Positions 44,314-55,830 of a DNA stretch of 64,000 bases are shown here, one piece after another (the stretch's first letter is position 1; each line of letters starts with the position of its first letter). The notes beneath the pieces are model-generated. The model did not search any database. It was not told where the DNA came from and was given only the letters and a program-made list of their open reading frames with translations. The position numbers and the translations under genes were made by a program. The stretch comes from Przewalskia tangutica (taxonomy: Eukaryota; Streptophyta; Magnoliopsida; Solanales; Solanaceae): the NCBI GenBank assembly GCA_029844215.1, contig CM056720.1:34279711-34343710 (forward strand), read 5' to 3'.

Positions 44314-45714
44314 AGGTGCTGCCGAATTTTCTGTAGAATATTCTACGTCGGGATATAAATATATTAATAGGCGCCTTGTGGCCTCTATAGGTTGTAGTAC
44401 TACGTGTGGAGTGATATGCTTGGCTTAGAGTGTAGCCGACGGTTTGAGAAGTCTTGGAGCGTTTTGCTATTAGTCGATAATCGTCGCGAGGTATGTGAAC
44501 CTCTTCCTATCTGTTCTAGCATGATATGTGTATAACTATGTAGTACGGTAGACGTACATGTGTTTAATGTATTTGATTGGTTTGAAACATAAAGTGTTAT
44601 AACGACTTTATGGGAAGTTGGTTATAACAGCTTTATGTAGGTAAGAAAATGCTTTGTGGTTTCAAAGGATAACTGATTTGACTTATAACGGATTTGATGT
44701 GTAGTAACAAAGAACTTGAAGTGTTCCAAAAAGACCCTTTTTAAAGAAGAGTAATACTTGGCTTTGAAAACATAAGAGTTGTACTAGCTTTATGGGAAGT
44801 TAGGTATAACGTCTTAAGAAGTGATAAAAAGAATGGTTTACTGATTTTTAGAAGATAAAAGACTTGACTTAATGGTATTAATATGAATTTTGTTAAAAGT
44901 GTGAAACCTCATTCGTGAGTAATGAGTACTTGGTTTTAAAAGGAATAATGTTTTACTGATTTCGGAAATAAGAATAAGTATCGACAAACCACTGCAGCGT
45001 TAATAAAGGAAAATGTATTGAATAATGAAGTATGTTATTAAAACCAGTAGAAACCTCCATCTGCATAGAAGCTAAGATGAGACAAAATGATATTACATTT
45101 CCTAGATCATGACTACTTAATAAGATTGTTTATAAACAAGAATAACCTACTCACCTATAAGGCTATGTTTCTCAAGCGTTTAAAGGAGAATTATGTTTAA
45201 AGTTAAAACTATGAACTACGAAACCTTTTCTAAAATGAGAACTTGAGCATTTGAAATTAGGCAAACTTGAACGTTTGGAAAATAAGGTTGTTACTTGATT
45301 TTACAAAGGAAAGCATTTTGGTTTACTTAACAATGTTAGTCACTCTATTTTTATACTACGAGTATCGGGTGACCTTTGTAAAAGAAATGGATCTTTAAAA
45401 GTAATTTAACGTACGTAGTACCTTAGGTTAAAACCGGACTTTGGCATAAAATGAAAGTACTTGAGTTGTTGTGAAACTTGCCTATGCTTGTTGTTGTGAA
45501 ACTTGCCTATGCTTGTTGTTGTGAAACTTGCCTATGCTTGTTGTTGTGAAACTTGCCTATCTTGTTGTGATAGCCTTTGTTGTGCAAGAATTGTGTTTCT
45601 ATACTCCGTGTCTCTCGATGGAGTCGGTTGACTTGTTGAGAACTTACTTGGGCGGGACCGGCGTGGCGGATAAATTCCGCAGTGCGTTCTGTTGATAGTG
45701 TTACTTTTGTTAAT

Positions 45715-45985
45715 CGCTTTGGACATATCGCACGCGATCGTAGCGCGCAGGTATGCTTCCACTTTGATTACCGCCTTGTTGTCTTATTGTTTCCCTTTGG
45801 ACTCTCGACCACGATCGTAGCGCTGCGGGTATGCTTCCATTTGGAATCTTTGTCTTATTGTTTCCACGGACTCTCGACACGATCGTAGCGCGCGGGTATG
45901 CTTCCATTTGGAATGTTGTCTTATTTGTTCCCTTTGGACATCACGACCACGATCGTAGCGCACGGGTATGCTCCATTTGGATTCT
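45715..45985 (+). repeat. LTR minisatellite, four copies (3' LTR of IX)
   Basis: Same unit and copy number as 40085-40360, with GATCGTAGCGC and GGGTATGCTTCCATTTGG in each. Confidence 0.75.
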
Positions 45986-46590
45986 TTGTCTTGTTGTTAT
46001 CATATCATGGCAGCTGGCGATGAGAAGCTACTCATGGCGTGATTGATGTTGTGGGCATGAGACCACGAATTGATATAAGCGTTATGTGTGTGTCTTGTAG
46101 TTTGGTTATCATACATCTCACCTTTTATAGACTTTTATGATTTCATTTACAGTATTTCTGATTTCACATACTTGGTACTGTTATCGACCTCCTTGAAATT
46201 TGCGTTCATCTGCATGAGTAGAAATCATCATTTGTCGATCCGCGTTTAGGATCTCAATTCAGCGTTTTGGGAAGCTCGTTTCGTCGGAGGCTTATCTTTG
46301 GTATGTTACCACAGTCCGTAAGTTCTTATGCGTTCGAGGTATGGCGGGCCCTGTCCGTCATAGTTGTTATATAAATCTTAGAGTGCATGCTTTGTTGTGG
46401 GCGAGTGTAAGGATTATGCTTGTTCAAATGTTTATATATATATGTTGGAAGGCAACCGTTTTGGTTAGCCTATTTGCTTTTATTTATCATGTCTCTTGTT
46501 TCATATTTATGCTTTATGTTCCGATTTTCTCGATGTTGTATCACTAGGATGCAGGGTAAGGCACGATCCACGGGCCTGGTTGGTCGTGTG

Positions 46591-47384
46591 ATTAGTAAGG
46601 CCTGATGTGTTGTAATTTTATTATTATATATGTCCCGGATTTGTTTGTATTTACCCTATGGTCATGTTTTACGATGTGGGATTAGGGGCATGAGACCACG
46701 TGGTATTTAGGACACGAGTGGGACTTGGTATTCATGTATCCTTATTGGTGTTATTACATCATAGATGCCGCGGTGAGGAAGGATTCCACGGGCATGATTG
46801 ATATTATGGGCGTGAGACCCGTGGTTATATTTTAGAAATGACTTAGAGGCGTCGTCACGACTTGTTATATTTGCTTATGTGTTGTGTCTTGAAGGTTGGC
46901 TATCATACATGTCTCTCTGCTTTGTTTTAGTGTTATGATTTCATTCTGATTTCATCGTTCACATACTTGGTACATTCTTCGTCTTGACCTCCTTGGGTGC
47001 GTTCATCCGCAGTTTAGGTAATGTGATTTGGTGATCGGCAGTGTAGGACCGCCGTAGTTTTGGATAGCTCCTCTGTCCGAGTTTATCTTTTTGGTATATA
47101 TCCTTGATGCAGGCTTTATGCAGTTTTGGGTGCTGGCGGGGCCTTGTCGTCATATTTCGATTAACTCGCAGGTGCGTATTCATATGTGGGATTGGACTCG
47201 TATGCGGTGTAGTGTCTTTTGTTTATGTATATATGGCGGCCTTGTCGGCTTTGCCCTTGCGTCACGTTGGTTTTAAAAAAAAAAAAAAGTGAGGTGTTAT
47301 TTAATTTCCATGATTTTACTTGTGTTGTTAAGGTAGAAGGGTGCGGGTAGGGCACCGATCCACGCCCGGGATCGGGGTGTGACA
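46591..47384 (+). repeat. Element VIII 5' LTR, second part
   Basis: Resumes at ATTAGTAAGG and matches 52440-53229. It contains CACATACTTGGTAC, GGCGGGGCCTTGTCGTCAT, an A14 run (47274) and the terminus GGATCGGGGTGTGACA. Element IX separates it from 33817-36978. Confidence 0.85.
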
Positions 47385-47385
47385 G

Positions 47386-47396
47386 TGGTATCGAGC
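47386..47396 (+). promoter_or_regulatory. Primer-binding site of element VIII
   Basis: TGGTATCGAGC starts one base after the LTR end, while other elements here have a three- or four-base spacer. Initiator-tRNA-Met type with the A of CAG missing. Confidence 0.7.
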
Positions 47397-47580
47397 GATC
47401 GATCCTCGGAATGTCTACGCCGTGTCTAGTAGAGTCTTGATTATCGGTGTGTTGCGCGCCACATAAGCAGAGGCTACGGGACATTTAGGAGTTGGTTTCT
47501 ATTCTTCTCACTCTAAGATCGTGCCGTAGAGGCATGTTAGTAAGATAATTCCTCTCTCGACGTATTGTTGTGTTCTGATT

Positions 47581-48200
47581 ATGCCTCGAGGAGAACGGCC
47601 GCGAAGGAAAAGGAGTAGCGAGAGCTACTAGTCGACTCAGAGTTGATAGGGCTTATGCCGAGTTATCTGGATGTTGTTCGCGATCGGCGAGTTCTTCTTC
47701 GCCAGGTTTTGAGGCCCCAGCACCAGAGCCTCCAGTTTCTCAGTTAAGGGAAGACTTTAGGGTCATGAAGGAAGCCATTATGTTATTGACCAAGATAAGC
47801 GGTCTTTGCGGTTTCTTGGCAGGAGGTTATTCGGCAAGATAGGCAGTGTCAGAGGTAGAGGCGGTGCGGAGATCGAGTAAGAGGCTAGACCGGTTGGTTA
47901 TTCCGTGAGTTTTTGGACGAGTTGCCTCTGGCTGAGTGAGATATTCGTCGCAGCCTACCCGGACATACCCCGCGGCTCACGGGTGGGAGATTTGACCCCA
48001 AGGTATTTAGGAGCGGTCAAGCTCGAGGATCGAGGTTCTCAGGAGCAGAGGATTTTCTCGATCGAGGCCACTTATTCCTCGATGTTCGGATGTGGTAAGC
48101 GTCGTTCGGAAATGCCGTTATGGCGCGGTCTTTGTTTTTATTGTGGTCGTCCGCCATATTCGAGGTATGTCCTTTTAGAAGGAGCAGGTGAGGTGGCTCG
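47581..48200 (+). pseudogene. gag: Element VIII gag
   Basis: ATGCCTCGAGGAGAACGG opens about 185 bp after the PBS (MPRGERPRRKR), a basic start unlike the MPPRKAT form of the other gags. Frames break soon after. A zinc-knuckle remnant lies at 48080-48190: MFGCGKRRSEMPLWRGLCFYCGRPPYSRYV in two blocks, where the second should be CX2CX4HX4C and the His and final Cys are lost. The remaining 1 kb to the purine tract shows no protease, RT or integrase motif. It includes a stretch (48780-48900) related to 3130-3210 of element I and 42740-42830 of IX, a shared 3' untranslated block. Confidence 0.6.
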
Positions 48201-49250
48201 GCTATGAGGCGATGGTTGGTTCCCTTTCCTCGCGGTTGTCGTCCCGGCGAGGTGTTGGATGTCACCCGGTAGTGGTGGAAGTCGGTGGGTTTATAGTTCG
48301 CGGTCCTTGAACGCGAAGCAGCGTGACTCTTCGGGCACGATCGGGAGAAGCGACATCGCGGGGTTCTGGTATATCTCGATTCTTTTGAATCATGCGTGCA
48401 TTGATAGATTCAGATTTCGCCTCGCGTATATGTTTTCCCTTTGTTGCTAGCGATTGTAAGTGATAGTACCCAGTAGGATACCTTGATTAGTAAAGTGAAA
48501 ATTTAAGAATGTTGACAAGAATGATAAGTGAACTGAGACTATAGTTGTGTAGAGTTCACACGTAGTAATTACCCCGTAACAGTGTAAGACCGATAGGGAA
48601 GAATGTACAGTAGAAATACTTTGGCTTATGTGACAAACCTAGTGAATAGGGGATAGGGTAAGAAGTACCTTGAGATAAGAGAGATTTATTTCAAACTAAG
48701 AATGAGAAGTTAAGTGTGACGATGAGTGGGTTATGGACTCATTTCGGTCAGCCATTAGTATAGAATGGGGTGCTGTCAGTTGGTAGTGGTCCCGATATGT
48801 GATAGGGTCACGAGGATGCCAGGCCCAAGTTTAGTTAATCGTGGTACGAGTTTGTGGACGCGTTCCACTGGAACTAGGTCGTAAGGACCGAGAAGAGCCT
48901 TAACGGGAATGTAAGTAAAAATATGGCCAAGTTTGGTTAGTAACTCCAGGATTGGAGAAGCAAACAAAATTGAGATTTTATGCGTGTACTAGATGAGTTT
49001 GAAAGTGCGAGGAAGTATGACAAGTAAGGAAAGAAAGGAACCTCTAAGGATCCGTGTTCTAGGAATCGTAACCGAGTTTATGAGAAGGGGTAGCGAACGG
49101 AAGGTCCATTGATTTGTTCGTATGTTGTGGTGATGCATGTGTGACATCGTTGGTCTTGTGCAGTTTTGATTGAGAGGCATAGTATAGAGTATATGCCGGA
49201 GTTTGTATGGCTTGAAAACCGACTAAGAACATTCGGGGACGAATGTTTTT

Positions 49251-49263
49251 AAGGGGGGGAGAA
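49251..49263 (+). promoter_or_regulatory. Polypurine tract of element VIII
   Basis: AAGGGGGGGAGAA abuts the LTR start TGTTACACC. The inverted repeat AACATTCG and CGAATGTT is at about 49228-49247. Confidence 0.8.
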
Positions 49264-52200
49264 TGTTACACCAGTAAGTCCGAACATGTATAAGAGAATG
49301 TACGAAGGAAACAAGACTTGGAAATTAGTACGAAAGGAAGAATTGTTTTTCCGACGGAAAATCTTCCGAACGTCGGAAAGGAAAAATGTTCGTTGTTGAG
49401 AATTGGATTCCCAAAAGGAATTATTTGAAGATTATGGAACTTATTAAAATTATGGAAATTTATTTTTCTGGATTTGGTCACGTGGGGCCTACAGGAATTT
49501 TACATTTTGTGGGGCCACGAGGGTTCTTAATTTTATGGACGAATGAGAGGCGACACGTGGCACCCCACATGGCTTAGTCGAAATATATGCAAGGGTAAAA
49601 TGGTCATTGACCATGGTAGAAGATAAGTCTTCCAAAGCTTGATATTGTTGACAAGTCAACTTTTCCACCTAGGCGATCAAGTGAAACTCATCCTAACCTC
49701 ACATTTGTTTAAGTCTAAGCCCTCCATTGTGTTATAAGTATACTACTAGTAGCAAGACAAGGTCTTGAACACTTAGAAAAATTGAGAGAACTTGTGTGTG
49801 CCCATGTGTGCTCTCGGGTTTGCAAGAAAAGAAATGAGAAAAATTTGTAGTTTTGATCCATTAGCCACAAGACTTTAACCCAATGTTCCTAAGGGTGTTG
49901 TAAGGTTATCTCAATAGAAAGATTTCAGAAAAACGGAGTTTTCACGTTAGTCGCAAGGCGGAAACTATAGGAGTTCTTCAACTTTGAAGTTGGAACTTGA
50001 AGATGGGTTCTTCAGGCCTCTAGGAGTGCTTGGGCGGATTGGAACCTAAGGAAAGGAGCTAAGAATTTCTAAGGCGCGACTTTGGATCTTGGAAATTTTA
50101 AGGGCTTGGAAAGGTATAAATTTTGTCGTTTTAGTAGTTAAGACTTACTTATTGTTGTAGCTATGGATTTTAGCAAGCATGTGTTATATAGTATGAAGTT
50201 TGATATGTTTATGGGCTATTGGAACCCTAATCCGAAAACTAGCATGTTTAGCTTTAAGATTGAAATTCTAGTTGATTATTAGTTTAAATCGTCGCATGTT
50301 GAATAAAGAGGGAAATTGTAGTTGTTGAAGTTGTTTATGACTAAATAACATGTTGACCTAAGAACTTGAAATTGGAAAAGACTTTGAATTGTTAGTTGTA
50401 GTTGGCCGAGAATGGCTTGGAGTTTTAAACTACTTGGTATGAATTGTGGGGCGGAATTTTACACGTATTGTAAGGCGTGTAATCCCCTTTGGTTGGTTGT
50501 TGTTTGGAGCCTTAAATGTGGCATGTTTGGTTATTGTATTCGACCTTGAAAAAGGTGGCAAAGTGAGTAGAAACAAAGGAAGTCTTTGCCGATTTTCTGT
50601 AGAATTAGAGACCGTATACTTAGTATTATTCTACGTTGAGACTAGAAGTTGATAGTCTTGTTGTGACCATTATAGGTTGACACTTCTACGTACGGCGTAT
50701 TCGGCTTAGCTTATGGATTTAGCCGAAAAGGTATGTGAACTACCTCCTCTTCTAGCATGATTCCTTGAGATTAAGAAAGTATGTTCTACTCCTTAAATGA
50801 TCCATTCCTTGGTTGTATTTGGATTGCCTAGAATAGAATTTGTTCTATGTACTTCCTTGATTGTACTTTGATGTTTAAATTGTAAGTTGTAAAATCCATT
50901 TTCTTAGTGAAGTTTGGATTCTTAAAGGTGAAAGTATTTTACTTAAAGTACATAGAGTCTTGAAAAGGAAGTGGTTTCCAAATCTTTTGGGCTAGTGCCT
51001 TAGTCCCAAAATCCTAAAGGTCATTATAATGACTTTAGGGGAGTCAAAGGAGTGTTTTACTTAATTGTTTTAAAAGAGGAGAAATGACATGATTTAAAAG
51101 AAGTAACTTATTTTAAAGGAGTGAGTTACTTCTGGTTTAAAAGTAGAAGAAACTTGTTTTCTATATATTAAGAGACTTGAAGTATTTTGAAAGTTAAGAG
51201 ACTTGAAGTATTTTGAAAGTTAAGAACTTGATTTGTAAGTATGTGATACTTGGTTTTAATAGTATAAGTCTCTTGGTTATAAAAGGAATGGATATGTCTA
51301 AAACCATAAAGGATTATAACGGCTTTATGGGAAGTTGGTTATAACGGCTTTATGGAAGGTTTATAAAGTTGTCTATTTTGATTAAGGGCATAAGTTGCCT
51401 AGATTGTGAAAATTTGGAGTTACTTGATTTCAAGCTTTGAAATGAGTTTTCTAAAAGTGTAGTAACTTACTTTGAAAAATAGACACGGCTTGATACTACG
51501 GGTGTTAGTATCGTGGGGCTTTACATAGAAAGGAGCCTTTTGAAAAGAATGTACGTACGTAGTACTTTGGCCTGTTTAATTGAGAATAATTCTATGTGAT
51601 GCCTTGATTAGTACTTTGGCTTGATAAATTGAGAATTTGTCTAAGTGTGCCTTGATTAGTACTTTGTCTTGATAAAATGAGAATTATTCTATTTGTGCCT
51701 TGATAAGTACTTTGGCTTGTTAATTGAGAATTATTCTATTGTGCCTTGATAAGTACTTTGGCTTGATTAATTGAGAATTAGTCTAAGGGTGCCTTGGAAA
51801 GTACTTTGTCTTGCTAAATGAGAATTATTCTATTTGTGCCTTGATAAGTACTTTGGCTTGTTAAATTGAGAATTATTCTATTTGTGCCTTGATAAGTACT
51901 TTGGCTTGTTAAATTGAGAATTATTCTATTTGTGCCTTGATAAGTATTTTGGCTTGATTAATTGAGAATTAGTCTAAGGGTGCCTTGGTAAGTACTTTGG
52001 CTTGCTAAATGAGAATTTTTCCATGTGTGCCTTGATAAGTACTTGCTTTGATTAGTTGAGAATTGCCTATGTGTCTTTGAAATAGCGGTTGTGTGCTATT
52101 GGTATATCAGTTGTTTCGGTCATTCCGGGTTTGTGGCATTTGCAGTTTCCGTGGAATTGATACCCACGATGCGGCGAATACCTCGTGCGGGTCCGTGGGA

Positions 52201-53229
52201 CTTATGCGGTGAAATAGTCCCGTGCGGGCGGGTCCAACCTATGCGAGGAATACCTCACGCGAGTCTGTAAGGGCTTACGGGTGAAATAGTCCCATGCGAG
52301 GAATACCTCACGCAGTCAACGCGCCTACGGGTGAAATAGTCCCGGGAGTAGGATGGCTAAATGATACTGCGGGCGGATGGTCTGTTTTGATCATGAGCTT
52401 CTATTTTATATTGTAAGGATACTACCGCTTACTCTCATTGTTAGTAAGGCACAATGTGTTGTAATTTGATTATTATATATGTCCCGGATTTGTTTGTGTT
52501 ACCCTACGGTCATGCTTTTCGATGTGGGATTCCGGCATGAGACCACGTGGTATTTAGGACACGGTGGGACTTGGTATTCATGTATCCTTATTGGTGTTAT
52601 TACATCATGGATCGCCGTGGTGAGGAAGGATTCCAGGCATGATTGATATTATGGCGTGAGACCCATGGTTATATTTTAGAAATGACTTAAGAATCGTCCC
52701 CGACTTGTTATATTTGCTTATGTGTTGTGTCAAGGTTGGCTATCATACATGTCTCCTGCTTTGTTTTAGACTGTTATGATTTCATTACAGTACTTACTGT
52801 TCACATACTTGGTACATTTTTCGTACTGACCTCCTTCGGGGGGCTGCGTTCATGCCGCAGGTTTAGGTACGCAGTTTGGTGATCGGCAGGTGTAGGACCC
52901 TGCTCAGAGTTTTTGGATAGCTCCCTCTGTCCAGGATTTTATCTTTTTGGTATATATCCTTCAAGCAGGCTTTATACTGATTTTGGGTACGCGGGGCCTT
53001 GTCCGTCATATTTCGCTTAACTCGCAGGTCTGTATTCATATGTGGATTGGACTCGTATGCGGTGTAGGTCTTTTGTTTATGATATATGGCGGCCTTATCG
53101 GCTTTGCCGCCACGTACGTTGGTTTTAAAAAAAAAAGTGAGGTGTTATTTAATTTCCGCAGTTTTACTTGTGTTGTTAAGGTAGAAGGGTGCCTGTGTAG
53201 GCACCATCCGCCAGGATCGGGGTGTGACA
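49264..53229 (+). repeat. Element VIII 3' LTR
   Basis: Uninterrupted 3966-bp LTR. It holds a TTCCGACG hairpin region near 49350, the CATAAAG/TTATAAC pair near 51305-51355, a minisatellite at 51590-52090, CACATACTTGGTAC at 52801 and the end GGATCGGGGTGTGACA. It supplies the pre-insertion sequence for the element IX target. Confidence 0.9.
51590..52090 (+). repeat. LTR minisatellite (3' LTR of VIII)
   Basis: About ten units of GCCTTGATAAGTACTTTGGC plus TTAATTGAGAATTATTC, with copy number and unit order like 36065-36620. A few units carry TTTGTC for TTTGGC. Confidence 0.8.
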
Positions 53230-53807
53230 ATGACTTTGAGGGCGTGAGTCCCTGACTTGACATGACTGCTTAATTATTGTGAACTGTCAAAGTTGGTTAT
53301 CATACATGTCTCCTGCTTTATATAGACTACTATGATTTCATTTACAATATTTTCAGTTTCACATACTTGGTACCTGTTATCTTGACCTCTTCGGGGCTGC
53401 GTTAATGCCGCAGGTAGAGGTACACCAGTCGTCGATCCTCTCTCATAGGATCACAGTTCAGCGTTTTGGGAAGCTACGTTTCTCCGGAGGCTTATCTTTG
53501 GTATAGTCCCCTGTCATTGTAGGTACTTACATTCAGGGGTATGGAGGGGCCCTGTCCCGTCGTTGTTGTTATAAAACTCTTAGAGGTCTGTAGTACTGTT
53601 ATGGGCAGAGTTTGTAAAAGGGATGTAACTGTTCGAGTTCAAGTTTTATGTTTATATATATGTCGGAAGGCAACTTTTCTCAGAAAAACTGTTTTTCACT
53701 TCATTTTGTTTCATGTTTTGTTTTATATTCCGCTGATTACTCTGATGTATGTCTACTTGGGTGCCCGAGTAAGGCACCAGTCACGGGCCCCGGAATGGGT
53801 CGTGACA
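53230..53807 (+). repeat. VII: LTR remnant, right piece
   Basis: Continues 33816 after element VIII: GACTTTGAGGGCGTGAGTCC, the conserved 3' block, ATGGAGGGGCCCTGTCCCG at 53541 and a terminus at 53807 (GGGTCGTGACA). No PBS follows, so this is either the 3' LTR of a lost element or a solo LTR. Confidence 0.75.
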
Positions 53808-54762
53808 CATAACTACTTTTCAAGACAAGTCACAATGCCTTTTAGAAATACAATGATAGGCTTCTAAATCAAGTGACTTCTTTCTTTTAAAACCTTAAGC
53901 AATTGATGCCTTTAAATCAATTTGCCTTTCGTTATTTCAAGTCATTTATCATTACTTAGAGTAAACCACTCTTTTAACTTTCCATAAAGCTATTATAACC
54001 GACTTCCCATAAAGCCGTTATACTAGCTGTATACTTTAGACACTTACATTCTTTTCATAACCAAGAGACTTATACTTTCGAAAACCAAGTATCGTATACT
54101 TTCAAAATGCTTCAAGTCTCTTATCTTGTAATCAAGTTTCTCAACTTTAGAATAGCTCAAGGAATCAATACGTTCCAAATCAAGTATTCTATACATTTTC
54201 AAGTCAAGAAAATCTTTGTTTACCCTATTAGAATAAACCATTCTTTCTTTTCCTTCCATAAAGTTATTAACCAACTTTATACTTTTGAAACCAAGGCATG
54301 TCTATCCTTTAAAACAAGTCAAGGATATCAAATGAAACTAAATTCATTTAAATCTCGTACGTCTACCGTACTATACATTTACAACTACTCATGCTCAAGA
54401 GATAGGAAAGTTCCACATACCTCTTCGGTTCAATCCACTTGCTAAGTCCAATATGTCATATGTCGTATGTCAACCTAAAATGACCACAATACGTCTATTA
54501 ACTTCTAACTTCAAACGTAGAATACTCCAAGTGTAAAGTCACTTAATTCTACGAAAAATTGGACAACACTTCCTTTGTTTCTACATACTTTTCCACCTTT
54601 TTCAAGGTCCGAATTCAATAACCAAACGCCATATTTAAGGATCACCAATTGAGTTAACCAAATTGGATTACACGCCTTAACATGATGTGTAAAATTCTTC
54701 CCCACAATTTTATACAAAACCGTCGAACAACTAAAGCCTCATTCTCGACAACTATCAATACC
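53808..54762 (-). repeat. X: LTR remnant, left piece
   Basis: Minus-oriented LTR interior related to elements IV and VIII: CATAAAGC/TTATAACC near 53985-54025, CTCTTCGGTTCAATCCACTTG near 54420, GGCAAAG..AAACAAAGGA equivalents near 54560-54600. It is cut by the ATACC target site of element XI and continues at 63650. The left end abuts the VII terminus at 53807. Confidence 0.65.
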
Positions 54763-55339
54763 TGTCACGACCCGAAACCGGGCCCGCGACTGGTGCCTTA
54801 CCCGGGCACCCAAGTAGTCAAACAACATCAGAGAAAATCAGCGGAAATTAAAACTCATACATTATAAACAATGAAAAGAGGAAACAAAGCAAACAATCGG
54901 TTACCTTTTCGAAAATAACTAACACACGAATAGCTATAATCCTCGCCACATCGCATTACTGCACCTCTAAGAATTTTTATAACATTTCGACGCAGACGGG
55001 GCCCGCCATACCACGAATGTACAAAAAGTTCTACAACTTCGTGGAACTGCACCAAATGACAAAGTCTCCGAAGGAATGGAGCTTTAGAATCGAACAGCGA
55101 TCCAAAGTGCGGATCAACAAGCGATGTATCTCAACTGCGGCATGAACGGCCCGGGAAAGTCGATAACAACAGTGCAGAGTATGCGAAGCGAGAAAATAAT
55201 CGTAAATGAAATCATAATAGTCTATAAGGAAAGCAGAGACATGTATGATAACCAAACTACAAGACACCACGTATATACGATTCGGTCAAATCAAATCACA
55301 TCAAGTCGTGACTCACGCGAAAGATCATTACTCAAAGTG

Positions 55340-55830
55340 GACGCATACTGTGGGCTACCCAACGTGTCGGTATGTCCAACCCAATAACAAGATAGTACTC
55401 ACGGTGGACGATACTGCGGCTACCCAACGTGTCGGTATGTCCCAACCAATAACAAGATAATACTCATGTGGACGATACTGCGGCTACCCAACGTGTCGGT
55501 ATGTCCCAACCAATAACAAGATAATACTCGCGTGGACGATACTCGTGGGCTACCCAACGTGTCGGTATGTCCAAACAAATACCGAATAATACTCATCGTG
55601 GACGATACTCGTGGGCTACCCAACGTGTCGGTATGTCCCAACAAATACCCATATAATACTCATGGGCGCGATACTGTGGGCTACCCAACGTGTCGGTATG
55701 TCCAAACCAGTTTACAAGATAACACTTATTAGAAGCATACCCGTGGGCTACCCAACGTGTCGATATGTCCCAAAGGATCAATATAGTGGAAGCATACCCG
55801 TGGGCTACCCAACGTGTCGATATGTCCATC
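55340..55830 (-). repeat. LTR minisatellite, about 66-bp unit, eight copies
   Basis: The plus strand of each unit reads GTGGGCTACCCAACGTGTCG, GTATGTCC and AACAAATACC or CCAATAACAAGATAATACTC. There are eight copies, beginning near 55350, 55419, 55485, 55548, 55612, 55678, 55744 and 55799. It is the reverse complement of the unit of element II. Confidence 0.85.

Larger units (their letters stand above)
36979..46590 (+). mobile_element. Element IX: gag-only LTR retrotransposon nested in VIII
   Basis: 5' LTR 36979-40958 and 3' LTR 43092-46590 flank a 2.13-kb internal region with gag only. It inserted into the 5' LTR of VIII: left flank GTTAG (36974-36978), right flank ATTAG (46591-46595) followed by TAAGG. 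The 3' LTR of VIII reads GTTAGTAAGG at the same place (about 52440), so the duplication is GTTAG with one change. It has the only intact PBS of the window. The LTR ends match VI, III and I (TGTTATACC). It must be younger than VIII. Confidence 0.85.
43092..46590 (+). repeat. Element IX 3' LTR
   Basis: Pairs with 36979-40958, minus the 520-bp duplication. It holds the TATA box (43500), a C9 run (44239) and G16 run (44298), the conserved core (45046-45118) and a minisatellite (45715-45985). The last bases read GGTCGTGTG instead of GGTCGTGACA, so the terminus is damaged next to the target duplication. Confidence 0.85.
33817..53229 (+). mobile_element. Element VIII: gag-only LTR retrotransposon carrying element IX
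   Basis: Two near-identical LTRs bound a 1.88-kb internal region holding only gag. The 5' LTR is 33817-36978 plus 46591-47384, about 3956 bp, split by element IX. The 3' LTR is 49264-53229, 3966 bp. The PBS is 47386 and the purine tract 49251. The left flank ends ATGA and the right flank starts ATGAC, consistent with a 5-bp target duplication that lost one base. The flanking VII LTR rejoins across it (GAGTGATGA and ATGACTTTGAGG). With LTRs of about 4 kb and no pol, it fits the TR-GAG type of non-autonomous element. Confidence 0.85.

Noticed and set aside
55340..55830. Regularly spaced repeats resembling a CRISPR array
   Set aside because: Units are contiguous minisatellite copies with related spacers, inside an LTR of a plant element. 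No cas genes exist and none are expected.
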